Shown: positions 1-11,586, counted from the stretch's first letter. The stretch is DNA of 64,000 nucleotides from Prostheceraeus crozeri (GCA_907163375.1 CAJQUW010003219.1:171625-235624), one strand, 5' to 3'. The notes: generated from the sequence alone by a model not told the origin. Program-made: numbers and translations.

Positions 1-186
1 TAAGAGCAGTTTGTTGAATCGTGGGAAGGAACGCGGTTTAAAAACATTGAATCAGACCTTTGCTGGTGTTACTCAAGGAAAAAATCGCCTAAACGAATGA
101 ATAAAGGAAGGAAGAAACATCGCGGAGCTGGTAAGGTGCGATCTTCAGTCAAACGGGCATTCACGCAAACGTCGCAGAGGCTCTAA
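1..186 (+). pseudogene. pVI-like protein, 3' end, frameshifted (element A)
   Basis: This is the A counterpart of the C-terminus of the 137-aa pVI-like gene at 36453-36866. The copy begins outside the window. Compared with B it has a one-base loss in the A-run near base 80 and further indels near 135-165, so the frame is broken. It ends at TAA 184-186, 45 bases before the capsid gene. The encoded tail is Lys/Arg/Gly-rich. Confidence 0.6.
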
Positions 187-231
187 TCATTCATCAGGCG
201 CTAAACGACGACGCTACTATAACTTCTAATC

Positions 232-1510
232 ATGGAGTGTAAAACTTCCGGGTTTTGTTTGTTCGATCAACAAGCCATACAGACAGATATTCTTAGTTCA
301 AGTATTGTAGATTATCATCCTCGAACAGCTGAGAATGCTGGCCCCATTGAATTTGTTATTCCTGGTGGTAGTGATGACTACATAGATTTGAGTTATGCGA
401 TGCTTGATTTGAGGTTTAGAATTCAGCAAGCAGATGGAACTGCTATTGACGATACACATAAAGTTGGACTGAACAATTCACCATTGACTACATTACTTCG
501 CGATGTTTCTCTAACGATTGGAGAGCAGCAGGTGGAAGGTGGTCAAAGCGATTATCCCTATAAATCATATTTCAATCATGTATCAAAGTTTCATCCAGCA
601 GCACAAAAAAGTCATATGGAAGCCATGGGATGGTACAGAGATGAAGCAGGAAAATTTGATGTTGAAACAAACAGTGGCTTTATAAAGCGATCTGCTATGA
701 TTAAAGATAGTAAAGTATGTCAGCTATATGGTCCGCTGAATTTAGACTTCTTTAGACAGTCAAAGTTTTTACTCTGTAATACCAGCATGCGACTCAAGCT
801 GACATTGAATAAGCCTGAATTTGCGCTGAATGCATTTTGCTAAAGTTGACAATTTTAGAATTCATGTGGAAGATATTGCACTTTACATTCGTCGAGTAGT
901 ACCGAATCCAAGTGTCATTAGAGGACATGCTGAAGGTCTTAACCGCCAAAATGCCATTTACCCCGTTCAGCATACAAAGCTTCTCACCTTTACAATTCCA
1001 AAAGATCAAAAGAGTTTCATAAAAGATGGCCTCTTTCCATCGGAAGCACCGAAGCTCCTTATGATGGCAATGGTTGAAAATGATGCATTTAATGGTAATA
1101 TAAAGAAGAATCCTTTCAATTTTAAACACAATCAGTTCAGTGAAATTGCTTTACGTGTAAATGGTGTGAGTCATCCTGGTCCACCCTACAAACTAGATTT
1201 TGCTGCAGATCAATTTATGCGCAGTTATGTTGATTTTATGGATGTCTTTGTCTTTTACAAATCGGATGACACCAACGGACTCACTATGAAAGAGTTTAAG
1301 AGTGGATATACTATTTATGCATTTGATTTGACTGCTGACAGCGATATTAGTGCCCCCTATCGTCAAGCGAACGTGCCTCATAATATTCGTTTGGATTTGA
1401 CGTTCAAAAGAACACTACCTGAGACGATCAATGTATTAATTTATGCAGTCTTCGATTCAAATATTGAAATTACAAAGTATCGTGACGTGATTCTTCAGTA
1501 TAATCGTTAA
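232..1510 (+). pseudogene. Polinton major capsid protein, frameshifted (element A)
   Basis: Nearly identical to the intact 425-aa capsid gene at 36912-38189. The frame is broken by one extra T: the run at 835-838 has four T where B has three. This leaves two overlapping open frames, 232-843 and 830-1510. The stop overlaps the next start as TAATG (1508-1512). The family is the Polinton protein recognised as a double jelly-roll capsid protein. The assignment rests on the conserved C-terminal block ending in an EITKYRDV-type motif and on its position before the protease. Confidence 0.8.
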
Positions 1511-1947
1511 TGGGTTGGTTGACTGCTGACGATATTAAAACTAAAGTACAGCGTAATGCAGACGAAGCGACGTTGAAAGCTTTCGATAATGTCTATTCGC
1601 TCGATACCTTACCACCTGCAGTAAATCACTATCCCATCTTTATTGTGCTAAACACTCATTCGCAGAATTTAGGCGGGGAGCATTGGAAAGCGATCTTTAT
1701 TGGAGAAGACCGACGTGGTGAACTATTTGACTCTCTTGCTCAACCTCCAAATATACCAACACAGCAGTGGTTGAGAAAACATACGCGTCAGTATCAGCGA
1801 AATGAACGCATACTACAACATCCACTTTCATCAACGTGTGGTGCTTTTGTACTGTACTTCATCTTAAGACGTTTACATGTATCTCGATTTGTATCTGTTA
1901 TTCAAAACTTTTCATATAATCCATCCTCTAATGAAAAAATGATTTGA
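1510..1947 (+). CDS. adenovirus-type cysteine protease, C-terminally shortened (element A)
   Basis: The A copy of the capsid maturation protease has 145 codons. Catalytic landmarks are kept: His in GGEHWK, the acidic ELFDSL segment, and Cys in STCGAF. Compared with B (38189-38719) about 19 bases are missing near 1945, producing an early stop after EKMI. Only C-terminal residues beyond the catalytic Cys are lost, so it is unclear whether the product would still be active. The start codon overlaps the capsid stop (TAATG). AATAAA follows at about 1948. Confidence 0.7.
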   Translation: MGWLTADDIKTKVQRNADEATLKAFDNVYSLDTLPPAVNHYPIFIVLNTHSQNLGGEHWKAIFIGEDRRGELFDSLAQPPNIPTQQWLRKHTRQYQRNERILQHPLSSTCGAFVLYFILRRLHVSRFVSVIQNFSYNPSSNEKMI

Positions 1948-1978
1948 AATAAAAACATCATATTGGAAAAATTGTTTT

Positions 1979-2524
1979 TTATTTTACAATCCGCTGGGTA
2001 CGTACATACTCGATGAGATAGTCTAGGACCACATTTGCTTGTACATGAGATTTTAGTCCAGTAATGATCACTTTACTATTATTAAAGATTGCAACATGCA
2101 CAGGTAACCAACAACTAATGAGAGCTGCAGGAAAAAGTTTGGGTTCATAACACAAATTGTAACTGCTGGTACGAATCTTCAAAAATGATACACTTTCACT
2201 CAATTGAGTAGAGATCAGCACATTGTCCACAGTCAGATTCGACATCACACACCTCCCCCTCTTCCATATCCGACGTAGTAGTCTTTGTAGCTCTAAGCGC
2301 ATTGACTGCGCCGATGAATGAGAAAGGGCGCCGAGAATCTGTACAGTCCCATTTGGGAAGAGTTGAAGATTCCGTGAATTGTTCATCTTCACCACTAACA
2401 TTTGAGGTCGGCCCGGGTAATACTTGCTGTTTGGAAGGTGTTGGTGTAATGTTGCGAGATCGATTTTGGTGTAGAGTCTGAAGCGACGGAGAATGTTGAC
2501 GATGTTGTAGCGATGGCGCTTCAT
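1979..2524 (-). CDS. TATA-binding-protein-like protein (element A)
   Basis: The protein has 181 aa, about the size of the conserved TBP core, and shows the TBP two-repeat saddle pattern. Repeat 1 (about residues 13-78) has an NLQLFPNGTVQILG strand-turn-strand. Repeat 2 (about 98-181) has YEPKLFPAALI followed by VAIFNNSKVIITGLK. These match the TBP landmarks YEPELFPGLI and LIFxSGKxxxTGAK. Three of the four positions that hold DNA-kinking Phe in TBP are Phe here; the repeat-1 RF position is RP. The start is taken at the internal Met (MKRHRYN, 2524) because homology begins just after it, although the frame stays open to 2668. It overlaps a PC4-like gene in another frame by 329 bp. TBP function is inferred from fold-level similarity. 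Confidence 0.72.
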   Translation of the reverse strand: MKRHRYNIVNILRRFRLYTKIDLATLHQHLPNSKYYPGRPQMLVVKMNNSRNLQLFPNGTVQILGALSHSSAQSMRLELQRLLRRIWKRGRCVMSNLTVDNVLISTQLSESVSFLKIRTSSYNLCYEPKLFPAALISCWLPVHVAIFNNSKVIITGLKSHVQANVVLDYLIEYVRTQRIVK

Positions 2525-2846
2525 GATGAAAAAATGAGTAAATTGAGCGATGTACCTTCCTTTTATACTTTTCCCAACTACCTTGATGAAATGTGAAGTT
2601 AGTATGAAGTTGGGAATGATAGAGTTGAATTCGCCAATTGTTGACGCGCAACCATATTCGATTTCCAATACGTGAATGTCTTTTCATATAGAAGTATTTC
2701 AAATCCTTCATGATATGATGTAGAGATTGAAAATGACGATAAGATAAAGCAAACTCTCTTCTCACATTTCCAGTTGAATCTTTGAAATAGACGTTTCGAT
2801 CATGATCCGTTTCAATACGTTGTAGGGAATCTAATTTCCAACTCAT
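2196..2846 (-). CDS. PC4-like protein with acidic/Ser-rich tail (element A)
   Basis: 216 aa. Residues 1-105 contain two beta-beta-alpha-like units, the second with IGNRIWLR and GSWEKYKRKVHRSI. The first resembles the end of the PC4/p15 ssDNA-binding coactivator domain (LSYRHFQSLHHIM here; GITLTWRQF in the neighbouring paralogue). Residues 106-216 are Ser/Glu-rich and probably disordered. The 3' half lies over the TBP-like gene in a different frame (2196-2524), and both frames are kept open in A and B. The upstream paralogue (2869-3225) ends 22 bp before this start. PC4 assignment is by motif resemblance only. Confidence 0.55.
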   Translation of the reverse strand: MSWKLDSLQRIETDHDRNVYFKDSTGNVRREFALSYRHFQSLHHIMKDLKYFYMKRHSRIGNRIWLRVNNWRIQLYHSQLHTNFTFHQGSWEKYKRKVHRSIYSFFHHEAPSLQHRQHSPSLQTLHQNRSRNITPTPSKQQVLPGPTSNVSGEDEQFTESSTLPKWDCTDSRRPFSFIGAVNALRATKTTTSDMEEGEVCDVESDCGQCADLYSIE

Positions 2847-2868
2847 GGTGCGTGGTAGTCATGTCTGA

Positions 2869-3225
2869 TTAAGATTTGCATAGTAGGGCGATGAACTCAC
2901 GACGAATAAATGTCATGATGGAGAGATGTATGTATCTTCTATACTTCCTCCAATTGTATTTGCGAAATAAGAAACAGGTTGCGGAGTGAGAATGGCAGAT
3001 TTGAATTTCATTGTTGCGACGTTGAAGCCAAACTTGATCACCCAAGGAGATGAATCTTAATGTTTCAAAATATTCCAAATCCCTCATGATATCATTGAGG
3101 TTGACAAATTGTCGCCATGTTAATGTAATACCTCTTGATGTATGACCATGAGAATTTTTGAAATGTACGTTTCCATCACCATCAACTCTGATATGTTGTA
3201 GAGAGTCCAAAATCCAAGTCTTCAT
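2869..3225 (-). CDS. PC4-like small protein, paralogue of the next gene (element A)
   Basis: About 118 aa from the first ATG (3225); a TTG-initiated reading would add four codons. It shares WxLDSLQ, DxDxNVxFK, IMxDLxYF and a WxKYRRYIH-type helix with the N-terminal half of the 216-aa protein at 2196-2846, so the two are tandem duplicates. GITLTWRQF resembles the helix-cap motif of PC4/p15 ssDNA-binding domains. The start is 35 bp from the divergent ATG at 3261, with AATATAAAA just before that plus-strand start, so a compact bidirectional promoter is likely. Confidence 0.5.
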   Translation of the reverse strand: MKTWILDSLQHIRVDGDGNVHFKNSHGHTSRGITLTWRQFVNLNDIMRDLEYFETLRFISLGDQVWLQRRNNEIQICHSHSATCFLFRKYNWRKYRRYIHLSIMTFIRREFIALLCKS

Positions 3226-3260
3226 GATGTTATGCAAAGCTGAAGATCAGCAATATAAAA

Positions 3261-4658
3261 ATGTCGTTTTATCATATTTTGCTTAGCAATGCGGCCGCAA
3301 ATAGATTTGCTAGTAATCGAGCCGCACTCTTTTCTACTCCCATTGATCATACACAACAGCTAAATGGAAATTGGGAAGTGGATGTCACTCAACTTGTTCA
3401 TAGCAACTGTGTCTATACTTTTGATCATGAGGTGATGACTATTAATATGAGACGTGCAGCTGCTTACCAATGTGAAAAGGGCTGCCGAGTATACATTCCA
3501 CAGTGGCCAAAGAAAGATCTCTTATCATGTTAAAAGTTTATATATGATTTCCTGAATAAAGCGTGTAAACATATTGTCCAATTTACTCCGCACAATGACG
3601 ATCATAATTATGTACATCATGTAGTTGAGAAAGATTGGATTGTTGGTTTAAGTCCAAGTTTAAGAAATGATTTAGGTTACCTCGCTAGCGCCTTAACAAA
3701 CTATGATAATTATAACGTTAATTACCACATAAGTGGTTATAAACAGTTAATGTATCGAGAGGAAGCTTATTATGTAGATCTTATTCCAAGAAATGAGAAG
3801 ACGTTGGTGAAGAAGATTGTGATTAAGCCAAGAAAGACAAACATGACTCCTGAAACATTATTGAAGAAATTTAATTATCTCCTTCGAGTTAATGGTAAAC
3901 AAGTGGCAACATTGACTTATATCAAATCATCTAATCATATTGCAATAAGTAAATTAAATGATGATGATCTAGCTTTAGTTTGTTCAAAAGATTTTCATCA
4001 GTTCTTACGACATCGGTCTGCAGCTGTTCATGGAAAATTTGATATGCAACATTTGCCATCTAAAAGGTCAAATCAATTTGATACAGAATGGACCGTATCT
4101 TTATACAGAAAGTGTGTAGAGCCTTTAGGTGGTATCTTACATGAAACAATAGTGTTGATACCTCGCATTATTACTTCAGTTAAATTGGTTGTAGATTATT
4201 TAAATGAAGTGATTAATGAGCAACATATTTCATTTTCTGAAAAAGAAGGTACTTTGTCTCTCACTATAAGTGGAAAAGGTATTGAACTAATTATGGATAA
4301 AACTCTAATGGACATTTTGGGTTTTGATCAAGATATCTTTAAAAGTGGTGCTGTAACCGAAGCTAACGCAGACATGTCGCTATCGCGTCGTATTAACTAT
4401 TTTCAGATATATTCCAATATTGGTGAAGATGTACGTGTGGGAGATGTTGAAGCTCCATTGCTAGCAATGATACCATACCAACCAAAAAGCTGCAGTATTT
4501 TATCTGAGCATACTTTCAAGAAAGTGCATTATACAGGGCTGAAATCAAACTACATCCCACAAATTGATATTGCCATTTATGACGATGCTGGTGCGTTGAT
4601 TCCTTTTCATAAAGATGCTGTGACAAGTATCACACTCCATTTCCGAATGAAGAGTTAA
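3261..4658 (+). pseudogene. WEVGV-module Polinton protein 1, nonsense-disrupted (element A)
   Basis: Open frames 3261-3533 and 3750-4658 belong to one gene, interrupted by TAA at 3531-3533 where B has AAA (Lys). The N-terminus carries NGNWEV, a module shared with the next gene. The C-terminal half has a DILGFDQDIF segment resembling the LFGF segment of the neighbour. Proteins with this EWEVG signature recur in Maverick/Polinton elements. A penton or other minor virion role is plausible but unproven. The other copy (39962-41339) carries a different lesion. Confidence 0.6.
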
Positions 4659-4667
4659 TGCAAAAGT

Positions 4668-6224
4668 ATGCTAATATATTTTTCCAATGTGATTAGTATG
4701 GAAAGTGAAAAAAGAGATTCGTTTCTAATTTACTTACCCAGTAGTGCTTCTATGAATAAATTTCCCAAAAATAAACCATCAGGCTATCGAGTAGAATTAA
4801 ATCGCTCACTACATCTAGAAGGTGAATGGGAGGTTGGCGTTTCTAGTATTTGCTATGATAGCAATATTCAGAATGTGAATGATTCGGAAGAAATGACATT
4901 GACTCCTCGCACCCATGATGGAATAACGATGAATAATGCATTGCAGTTCCCATACAATTTAACGTCAGATGGAAAGTGGAACTATGAATGGATTCAGATA
5001 AAATCAGATTATTGTGGTCCATTTTGGAATGAGAAAATTATTAAGGCGTTCAACAGTGGTAATACTTCCATCATGAAGAATAAGGATCAGAAAGTTTATG
5101 AGTTTACTATCTATCATTGGAGTGGGAGACAGTTCCTTCGCTTTCATTCTTTTACTAAAGGTCTTACACTGAGGTTGGATAATGAATTCTATCCACATCT
5201 CGGTTTTGGCCATGGACTACATCTAACGTCAATTGCTACTGCAAATGTTACAAAAATCTATTCAAACCGAATAAACAAATTTCATCATAAATTTAAAATA
5301 TTTGATGAAGATGTTGTAGAATGTGAAGAACGCATCATTTTGAAAAAGTGTGGTGTTCAACCTTTATCACTTATTGAGTTATTAAAACGATGGAATTAGA
5401 CTGTGGGTAAGAAGTATGGGGAGAAAATCATGGCGGACAAAAATAAGTTGGTTATTCAGAAATATAATGACAAACTTACAGTTTATTTCTCTCCAACCTT
5501 GCGTCATTTTGTAAGACATTATACACCTATTATTGGAAGCGGTGTGGTGTATGCTTCTCATGAATATCACACTAAAGCTGATTCAGTTAATGATGAATGG
5601 TGGGTGGACATCTATGGTGATCGCATCAAGAAAATTTACCAATCTTATCAAAAATCTAAAGTTGCTATCAATATAATGCCGCGTCTATGTCATACAGTTG
5701 AAAGCTTCATTCATGTAGTAAATCCTTATATACAACAGAAGTTGAAGCATGTGATGAAAAGTAAATATGATGTAAAGACACACCACATTTCGTTTTCAAT
5801 TGAAAATCAACGCGTTGTTCTGAAACTGGGTGATGACATTCAATGTCAATTGAGTAAAAATTTGAAAAAACTCTTTGGTTTTTCAATGCTACAAACTGTG
5901 TTTACTGCTGCGCATACGATTGGTATAGAAACACCAATGACACTTGATAAACATGAACAGCACCTTAACATTCAAAGTGATTTGATTCTACCTATTTCTG
6001 TTGGTGAGAAAAAAGAATACATTTTACGTGATTTCATTCATGATAAAGACGCTTCATATGGAATAGTCGAGAAGATGTTTGAATCTATTTTCTATCATCC
6101 CGTCGTCAAACAAACTATACCCTCTATTACTATCAAAATTACCAATGGTTTACAAGAGTGCATCCATGTGAAAGATACTAAATCTCTCTTTAGTGTTTCG
6201 GAAAACAAAGTGAAGTCATTGTGA
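4668..6224 (+). pseudogene. WEVGV-module Polinton protein 2, nonsense-disrupted (element A)
   Basis: About 518 codons, split by TAG at 5397-5399 (GAG in B). The N-terminus reads FLIYLPSSASMNKFPKN and then EGEWEVGVSS, a recognisable Polinton-associated signature. A second module has NDEWWVDIYGD and a C-terminal KKLFGFSML. The better start is probably the internal ATG at 4698 (MESEKRD), because upstream codons are not preserved in B. AATAAA follows at about 6237. Virion minor protein or receptor-binding roles are guesses from family context. Confidence 0.6.
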
Positions 6225-6392
6225 TGTGTTTATTGAAATAAAAATATGTATATGAAAAAGTCTTTTCACAGATATAGGGGGAATGGGCTGACTGTAGGCA
6301 TATATTCACAAGGAAGAAACGATCTCATGCGATACATAAAACAACCATGTATATCTACAAAAAGCAACATCAAAATACTGAGTTAAAGTTGA

Positions 6393-9300
6393 TTATGTCA
6401 ATACATCTCCTGAATGTGGTAGCGTGAGTTTTATTCTTTTGGGTGGAGGTATGTTTGTGTCAGGATGTCCATGTGGAAGAGATGTGTTATGTCCTATCCA
6501 ACACCTCTTATCTTCCTATGCTGAAAGTGCTCGTTTCTTGAACGTGTGCGTTTTCACAGTATGAACTTGAGATTTTAAGATTGTCATATTGACAAACGTT
6601 ATAGTTTTATTTTTATAGGCCTTCTTATAGGACCGATGTTTCATTTTGTGAACAATGGATTTTGATATACCTTTAGCACGCTTAATACTATCTGCACATT
6701 CTTTTAATTTCATGGAATACATTTTAGGACGGAGGAGAATCATTTCATCTATTTCCTCTCCTGCTGTTTCATCCTTAAAACAACCAAGTTTGGCTTTATT
6801 TTGTATGGAATAGAGTGGATGAGTGGGATTGTAGCTAGATGTGTCGAAATATTTTTCTAATGACTTACCTACTTCATTAAAATTTAAATCTTTTTGAGTG
6901 GTAATTCCTTTTCCTTTTCCATAATCCTTTTCAAAATTATTTTGGGCGAGTGCACGTTTTTGACTGTTACTATCTATGTAAGGTTTGAGGAAGGCTTTCT
7001 GTCTAAATTTGATAATGCGGTGAACTGACTTTAGAAGCATGCCCATTTCTAAATAGAATTTTAGTATGCAGAAGTGCACGAGACAATTTTTCTTATCATA
7101 TTGGGTGAGTAAAAGTTTGCGGCATGGTTTATACTTTGGCTGTCCATACTCTCTTAAGTTATTATGAAATTGTGACATGAATGGTGAAAACATATCTTCA
7201 GTCACTTCACCAGATTCAGGTGCGAGTGGGAAATCAGCAGTTTTATTTTTGATACTATTTGGATAAATCAAATCCACTTCAAAATAATATCCCCAATCAC
7301 CTTCATCTGGAATCTTCAGTATGTTTGAAGGGTTGGAGTAATACTCAAGCTCATCTTGATTTAACCAACTAAACTCGGAATGAGGTAGTGGTTTCGACAG
7401 TGAACTGCCATATAAATTATTTTGGTCATAGTACTTTAGATGGATATGATCATCACCAACTGTTTAACATTTTATATAATGTTTATTTACAAATGTGAGA
7501 CCACCGCGGATTCTGAGCTCAAATATGTTATACATCTCGGGGTCTTGTAAGAGATGGATGGTCTCACCAGTCATTTTAAAGGCTGATCTAAAGGACATGG
7601 CTGGTAGACTGACAAAGTGGACAGGATCTAATTTGTCTTCTTCTAATGCCACTCGTCGAAATTCCTGAAAGACATCAGCCAGCAAAATGACATCTAATTC
7701 TAAGTAAGCGATCATATAATCGACAAACGTTTTACAATCAAATTTTAACCATGCCTCTTGAGCATGTTTATAGTCCTCTACTGGACAATCTTGACCCGTC
7801 AAATCGTTTTGGAATTTGTCAATGGAAGGAAAGGTTGTTTCAATTAGTTTAGACATTGAGCTAAAATACGCATAGGGAAAGACTCCTTTGCGAGTGATTA
7901 TTTCATCCGTTAAGTTTGGATAGTGTTTCTTCACAGTTTGACTATGAGTAAGAAACTTGAGATTACGAACGAGAGAAGCTAGTGACGCTGACATGAATTG
8001 GAATGAATCTAAAAATTTTATTTCGAAGAAGACTGTCTTATTTTCTTTAGTTTTATCTACTGGTACTTTTGCTGTCATTGCCATGAATTTTTCTCTCGTT
8101 TGCGCTATTACATTAAACTGTCACGATTTCATCTGGCTCAACCCTCCTTTTATGAGCATATGACTGTCATAGCCCTTAAAGTTATGAAAAATGACGGGTA
8201 GTACACGACGTCTCAACCTATGTGAAAAGTTACATTTGGAGCAGAGTGTGTTTCTAAATTTACCAGTGATGTGATCATGATCACGCACTTTCTTCATTTT
8301 ATCGTTATCAAACGTTTTATGACATTTAGGGCACGATGTGCAACTTTCAAATTTTTGTTTGTCTTCATCTGACATATGTAGTGACTTACGCTGCAATTGG
8401 GAATCATATGATTGTTGAAATTTGGCAGCTTTATCGAGAAATTCTAGAAATTTTGAAATGCAATCTTCACCTTGCCAAGTATGCACTTTGTTTTGCCTAT
8501 TCCTAAAGTGGTCATGCCATACTTCATAGCAGGATATGGCTGCTGGCTTGTGGATGATATCATCAATGTAGCATTCTATGTCTGCGTAAATGACACGCAG
8601 GGGACTTAATTCGTCACCATTATCCCTATGTGAAAATATTTTATCTTTGGGCATGCGTTCCATTTGTAATTTACCTCGCTTGCACCATTCATAGTGAGTT
8701 TCAAATTTATCTTTACTCCAAAAGGAGCGGATGCAACGGTCGCATACAAAATGTTCACCTCTTTCAGAGCGCCCTAAGTGTGTATACAAGCGAGAGATTT
8801 TGGGAATACCACAGTAGTGCCATTCCTCGCTATCATCTTGTTTTACTAATAAGAGGTTGACTACACGTTCATAACAAGTTGAACGTAAATTATAGCGGGC
8901 ACCCTTCAACCCCTTCTCCCACACGTGAACGACAATTTTTATCTTATTATGTTTTTCTAACGTTTCTACATCTTTGATTTTCATGTTGTTACTATCACAA
9001 CCTTCAAAGACTAGTTCATCCTCCCACTGTGTATAGCTATAGGTGCGATCTCGATGCGCGTTGATATCATTATAGTGAAGGATGGATAGGACTGTGTATT
9101 TGAAACACTGTGATTTACAATCGACATTGATGACAGCTTTCTTATTATATAACGTTTTTGGTAGTTTAAATGTGCCTCGAGCTGCATGACTTTCTAATAG
9201 GGAAATTTTGAACATGGCTGAGTCCACGCCATCAAAAATGAGAGCGCTGTCGCGTTGATTGAATTTATCTACATTTGATTTTAAACATTGAATATGGAAA

Positions 9301-10052
9301 TTTAGCCAAGACTCGCAATCTACAACTTCGGTTGCGGAAGAGGAAGGAACATGAAACTGTATTCTCTCCGTCACTTGACCCGTTTGAAAATCTATTTTAA
9401 TATATTTTAGTTTAAGGTAGATGAGCGCCTTCATTCTAAAATTGTCTAAATTGTTGAAGAGCGCTTCGATAATGGTAGAATTTTGAAGGAGCCACTCAGG
9501 AAAATCTAGTATTTGAGTATTGGACTCCATGCAGTAGTCGCGTACTAAATGACTATGGGAAACGTTAATGAGGGAGATTGTAGAGGTACCGTTGGTGTAG
9601 TGATCATTTACATGCGTGTGTTGAAGTCTGTGCGAAGATCGCTGAAAGTGACTATCAAAAGAAAGAGGGCACAAATCGCAAGGAAAGGAGATGTCATCGT
9701 CAGAATCAACTTCACCTCCGGAGATTGATGCCGCTTTGCGTTGACACACACGTTGTTTGATGTGTCGAAGGAGACTGTGCTTCCTTGGAAACATATGTCC
9801 GCAGTCGGCACATTCCCACTCGTTGCCTTGTCGCGAGAGTCCTGAGCTAGAGCTAACATCACCTGAAATAGAAATCATTCTATCATCTCTGTTCAAGTCT
9901 CAGTGTATTGTTACAACCTACCTTGACTCAACAGCTCTAAACTTTCGTCGAGAAGGGAGGGCTTTGGTGATGAAGTAGATGACTGAAATTGAGGAAGATG
10001 CTATTAGCCACCCGTTTGAGGGAGATGAATGAAGAAATCTTCAACTTACCAT
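6393..10052 (-). pseudogene. POLB: Protein-primed family B DNA polymerase, inactivated (element A)
   Basis: The same gene as 43080-47054. Recognisable parts are N-terminal C2H2 fingers (WECADCGHMF), exonuclease I (YADIECY), an HNH/endonuclease-VII-like DHDHITGKF insert, exonuclease II (FKGYDSH) and motif A (DQNNLYG). Near 6925, about 325 bp present in B are missing in frame, removing motif B (NNSLFGK) and motif C (GGDTDS), so no polymerase could form. Further lesions are stops at 8121-8123 (Trp in B), 7464-7466 and 6516-6518. As in B, a start exon ATG at 10050-10052 is followed directly by GTAAGT, and later splice signals near 9985, 9923 and 9864 are conserved. Confidence 0.85.
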
Positions 10053-10326
10053 TTCAAGGAAATTATGTTGAAGGTTGATACTTCAACAAGATAGAGACTT
10101 CACCCAAATAATACGTCTCAAGTTTGGAATTCACTTGTACGCCTCAAATAATAGAATTCACTAGACAACAGTTCACTTACACGTCTCAAAGACAGAGTGA
10201 AATGACACGAATGTCACTTTCTTTATATCCTTTTATGCTCATTATTCATTGGCTGTTGATTCTGATTGGTTGCTTGTTTATACTTAAGAATTAGGAAACA
10301 TTTCAAAGTTATTATTCGCAGTCAAC
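10053..10326. promoter_or_regulatory. Putative bidirectional promoter between POLB and the 150-aa gene (element A)
   Basis: About 270 bp separate the divergent starts. It contains ATTGG (inverted CCAAT boxes) near 10246 and 10264, an AT-rich block, and repeated TTCACTTRTACGCCTCAAA-like stretches. The equivalent region in B (47055-47328) keeps the two CCAAT boxes. No experimental support. Confidence 0.4.
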
Positions 10327-10782
10327 ATGACAAGCCCTCCGACAACACCGAACACTACATTGGAGTTCTCTTCTCCATGCTCATCGCCAAAGGCGCTCGT
10401 TACACCAAACGCTCCAACGAAGGGGAAAGTAGAAAAGGTGTACCGACTCGACGACATTAGAAAGTTGTCATTACCAGCGGACGACGAAGAGGAGAGTGTA
10501 TGTGAGAAGGAGTATCCCGACTTAACAGGCGTGAGGTGGAAGTATCTGCAGTACGATACTGATGATGTGATGGAGATCACCAGCACCAAATTCCTCCATC
10601 AATTATGGGAATGGTACACCCCTAACTCCCAGCCACGAACTATGGCGGAGTGGGAATACATCGATAAAGTGAGGCTCGCGGTAGAAGAACGATTGAAGCA
10701 AGTGAACTGTTTTTGTGATCTGTGTGAAGTCAGACTCTGGGACGATATTGACGATGAAGACCTTTTGAAATACATTCAATAA
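10327..10782 (+). CDS. Conserved 151-aa protein of unknown function (element A)
   Basis: Intact here and in B (47329-47775, 148 aa). The two copies differ by small in-frame indels and a few substitutions, which suggests the frame has been under selection. The N-terminus is Ser/Thr/Pro-rich (PPTTPNTT), the middle is acidic, and the C-terminal half is Trp-rich, ending NCFCDLCEVRLWDDIDDE, with a possible CxC-x2-C metal site. It is divergent from POLB and shares the CCAAT-box region. AATAAA overlaps the end. No family is recognised; an early or regulatory gene is a guess from position. Confidence 0.6.
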   Translation: MTSPPTTPNTTLEFSSPCSSPKALVTPNAPTKGKVEKVYRLDDIRKLSLPADDEEESVCEKEYPDLTGVRWKYLQYDTDDVMEITSTKFLHQLWEWYTPNSQPRTMAEWEYIDKVRLAVEERLKQVNCFCDLCEVRLWDDIDDEDLLKYIQ

Positions 10783-10835
10783 TAAATTTTTATTTCGTAT
10801 TATCTTTGCTTTCATACTGACTTGAATGGGGCTTC

Positions 10836-11370
10836 AGTGGATGATTTAACCATGCATACTTTTTCATTTGGAAATAGTAGCACACTTAGTTTAACTTGCA
10901 AATCTTATAACATTTCATATGGGTAATAATGGTAGATGAAATAGTGTTAAATAAAATTAAGATAGCTTACATGATTCTGGGATAGCAATCGACTGCGATC
11001 CATGTGTAAAGAGCTTGTTAGACTACGGAAGGGAGAAGTGTGATATGTTGCGTGTGGCGCGTGAGTGTCCTCCCATTTCATTCCATTCATCAATTCGTCT
11101 CATTGATAGAGACAGGTAGAACTCATGGTTCTCATAACGTATGCAATGGAAAGTTTATAAGGCAACCGTCGACAGTTGGCTAAATGTCGGCCTGGCGTGA
11201 ATGCATATTACGTTGAGACAGAGGCAATCACTTGCAAACATGACGCAGAGAGGTTTAACAAGATTGACCATTGCCGAATGTCCCTTGCGGTATACATAGC
11301 TACGGGTTTCACTGCCGCCCTTTACAGGAACGCCCGTCGAAAGGAAGTATTACATCGAACTTCATTTGCA
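10836..11370 (+). other. Gene-poor stretch with one 206-bp unit and ORF fragments (element A)
   Basis: Contains a single copy of the 206-bp unit that is triplicated in B (47834-48449), then sequence collinear with B 48450-48780. An open frame (from 11176, MAKCRPG) continues into the downstream repeat cassette. It has a protein-like, Cys-containing look and is similar in B, but no start context, homology or intact upstream part is clear. It may be a decayed exon. Confidence 0.35.
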
Positions 11371-11508
11371 ACGTTCAAGTTGACTGATAGCAGATTCAAC
11401 TTAATGATAGTATTCGCCAGTCTAAAGACTGCCCAGGGCAAACCGCGAGGAGGTTCTATCATGTCTTGCCCCATGGTGGCCCTTGTCAGAGCCGTTGGTT
11501 CGTTCTCG
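11371..11508 (-). repeat. 138-bp terminal-exon cassette (single copy in element A)
   Basis: Nearly identical to three copies in B (48782-48919, 49314-49451, 49789-49926). Read on the minus strand it follows a polypyrimidine tract and CAG at about 11518-11530, so it looks like the 3' exon of the zinc-finger/coiled-coil gene. One frame holds RERTNGS, matching the terminal exon of the C homologue (RERTMGSLKG at about 18870). Confidence 0.55.
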
Positions 11509-11586
11509 TCGCATCTGAAAATAGAAAGAAAATAGATGAAATTATATTCAAGTGATAGAGTTGATATTAACTTACTATCAATTAAC

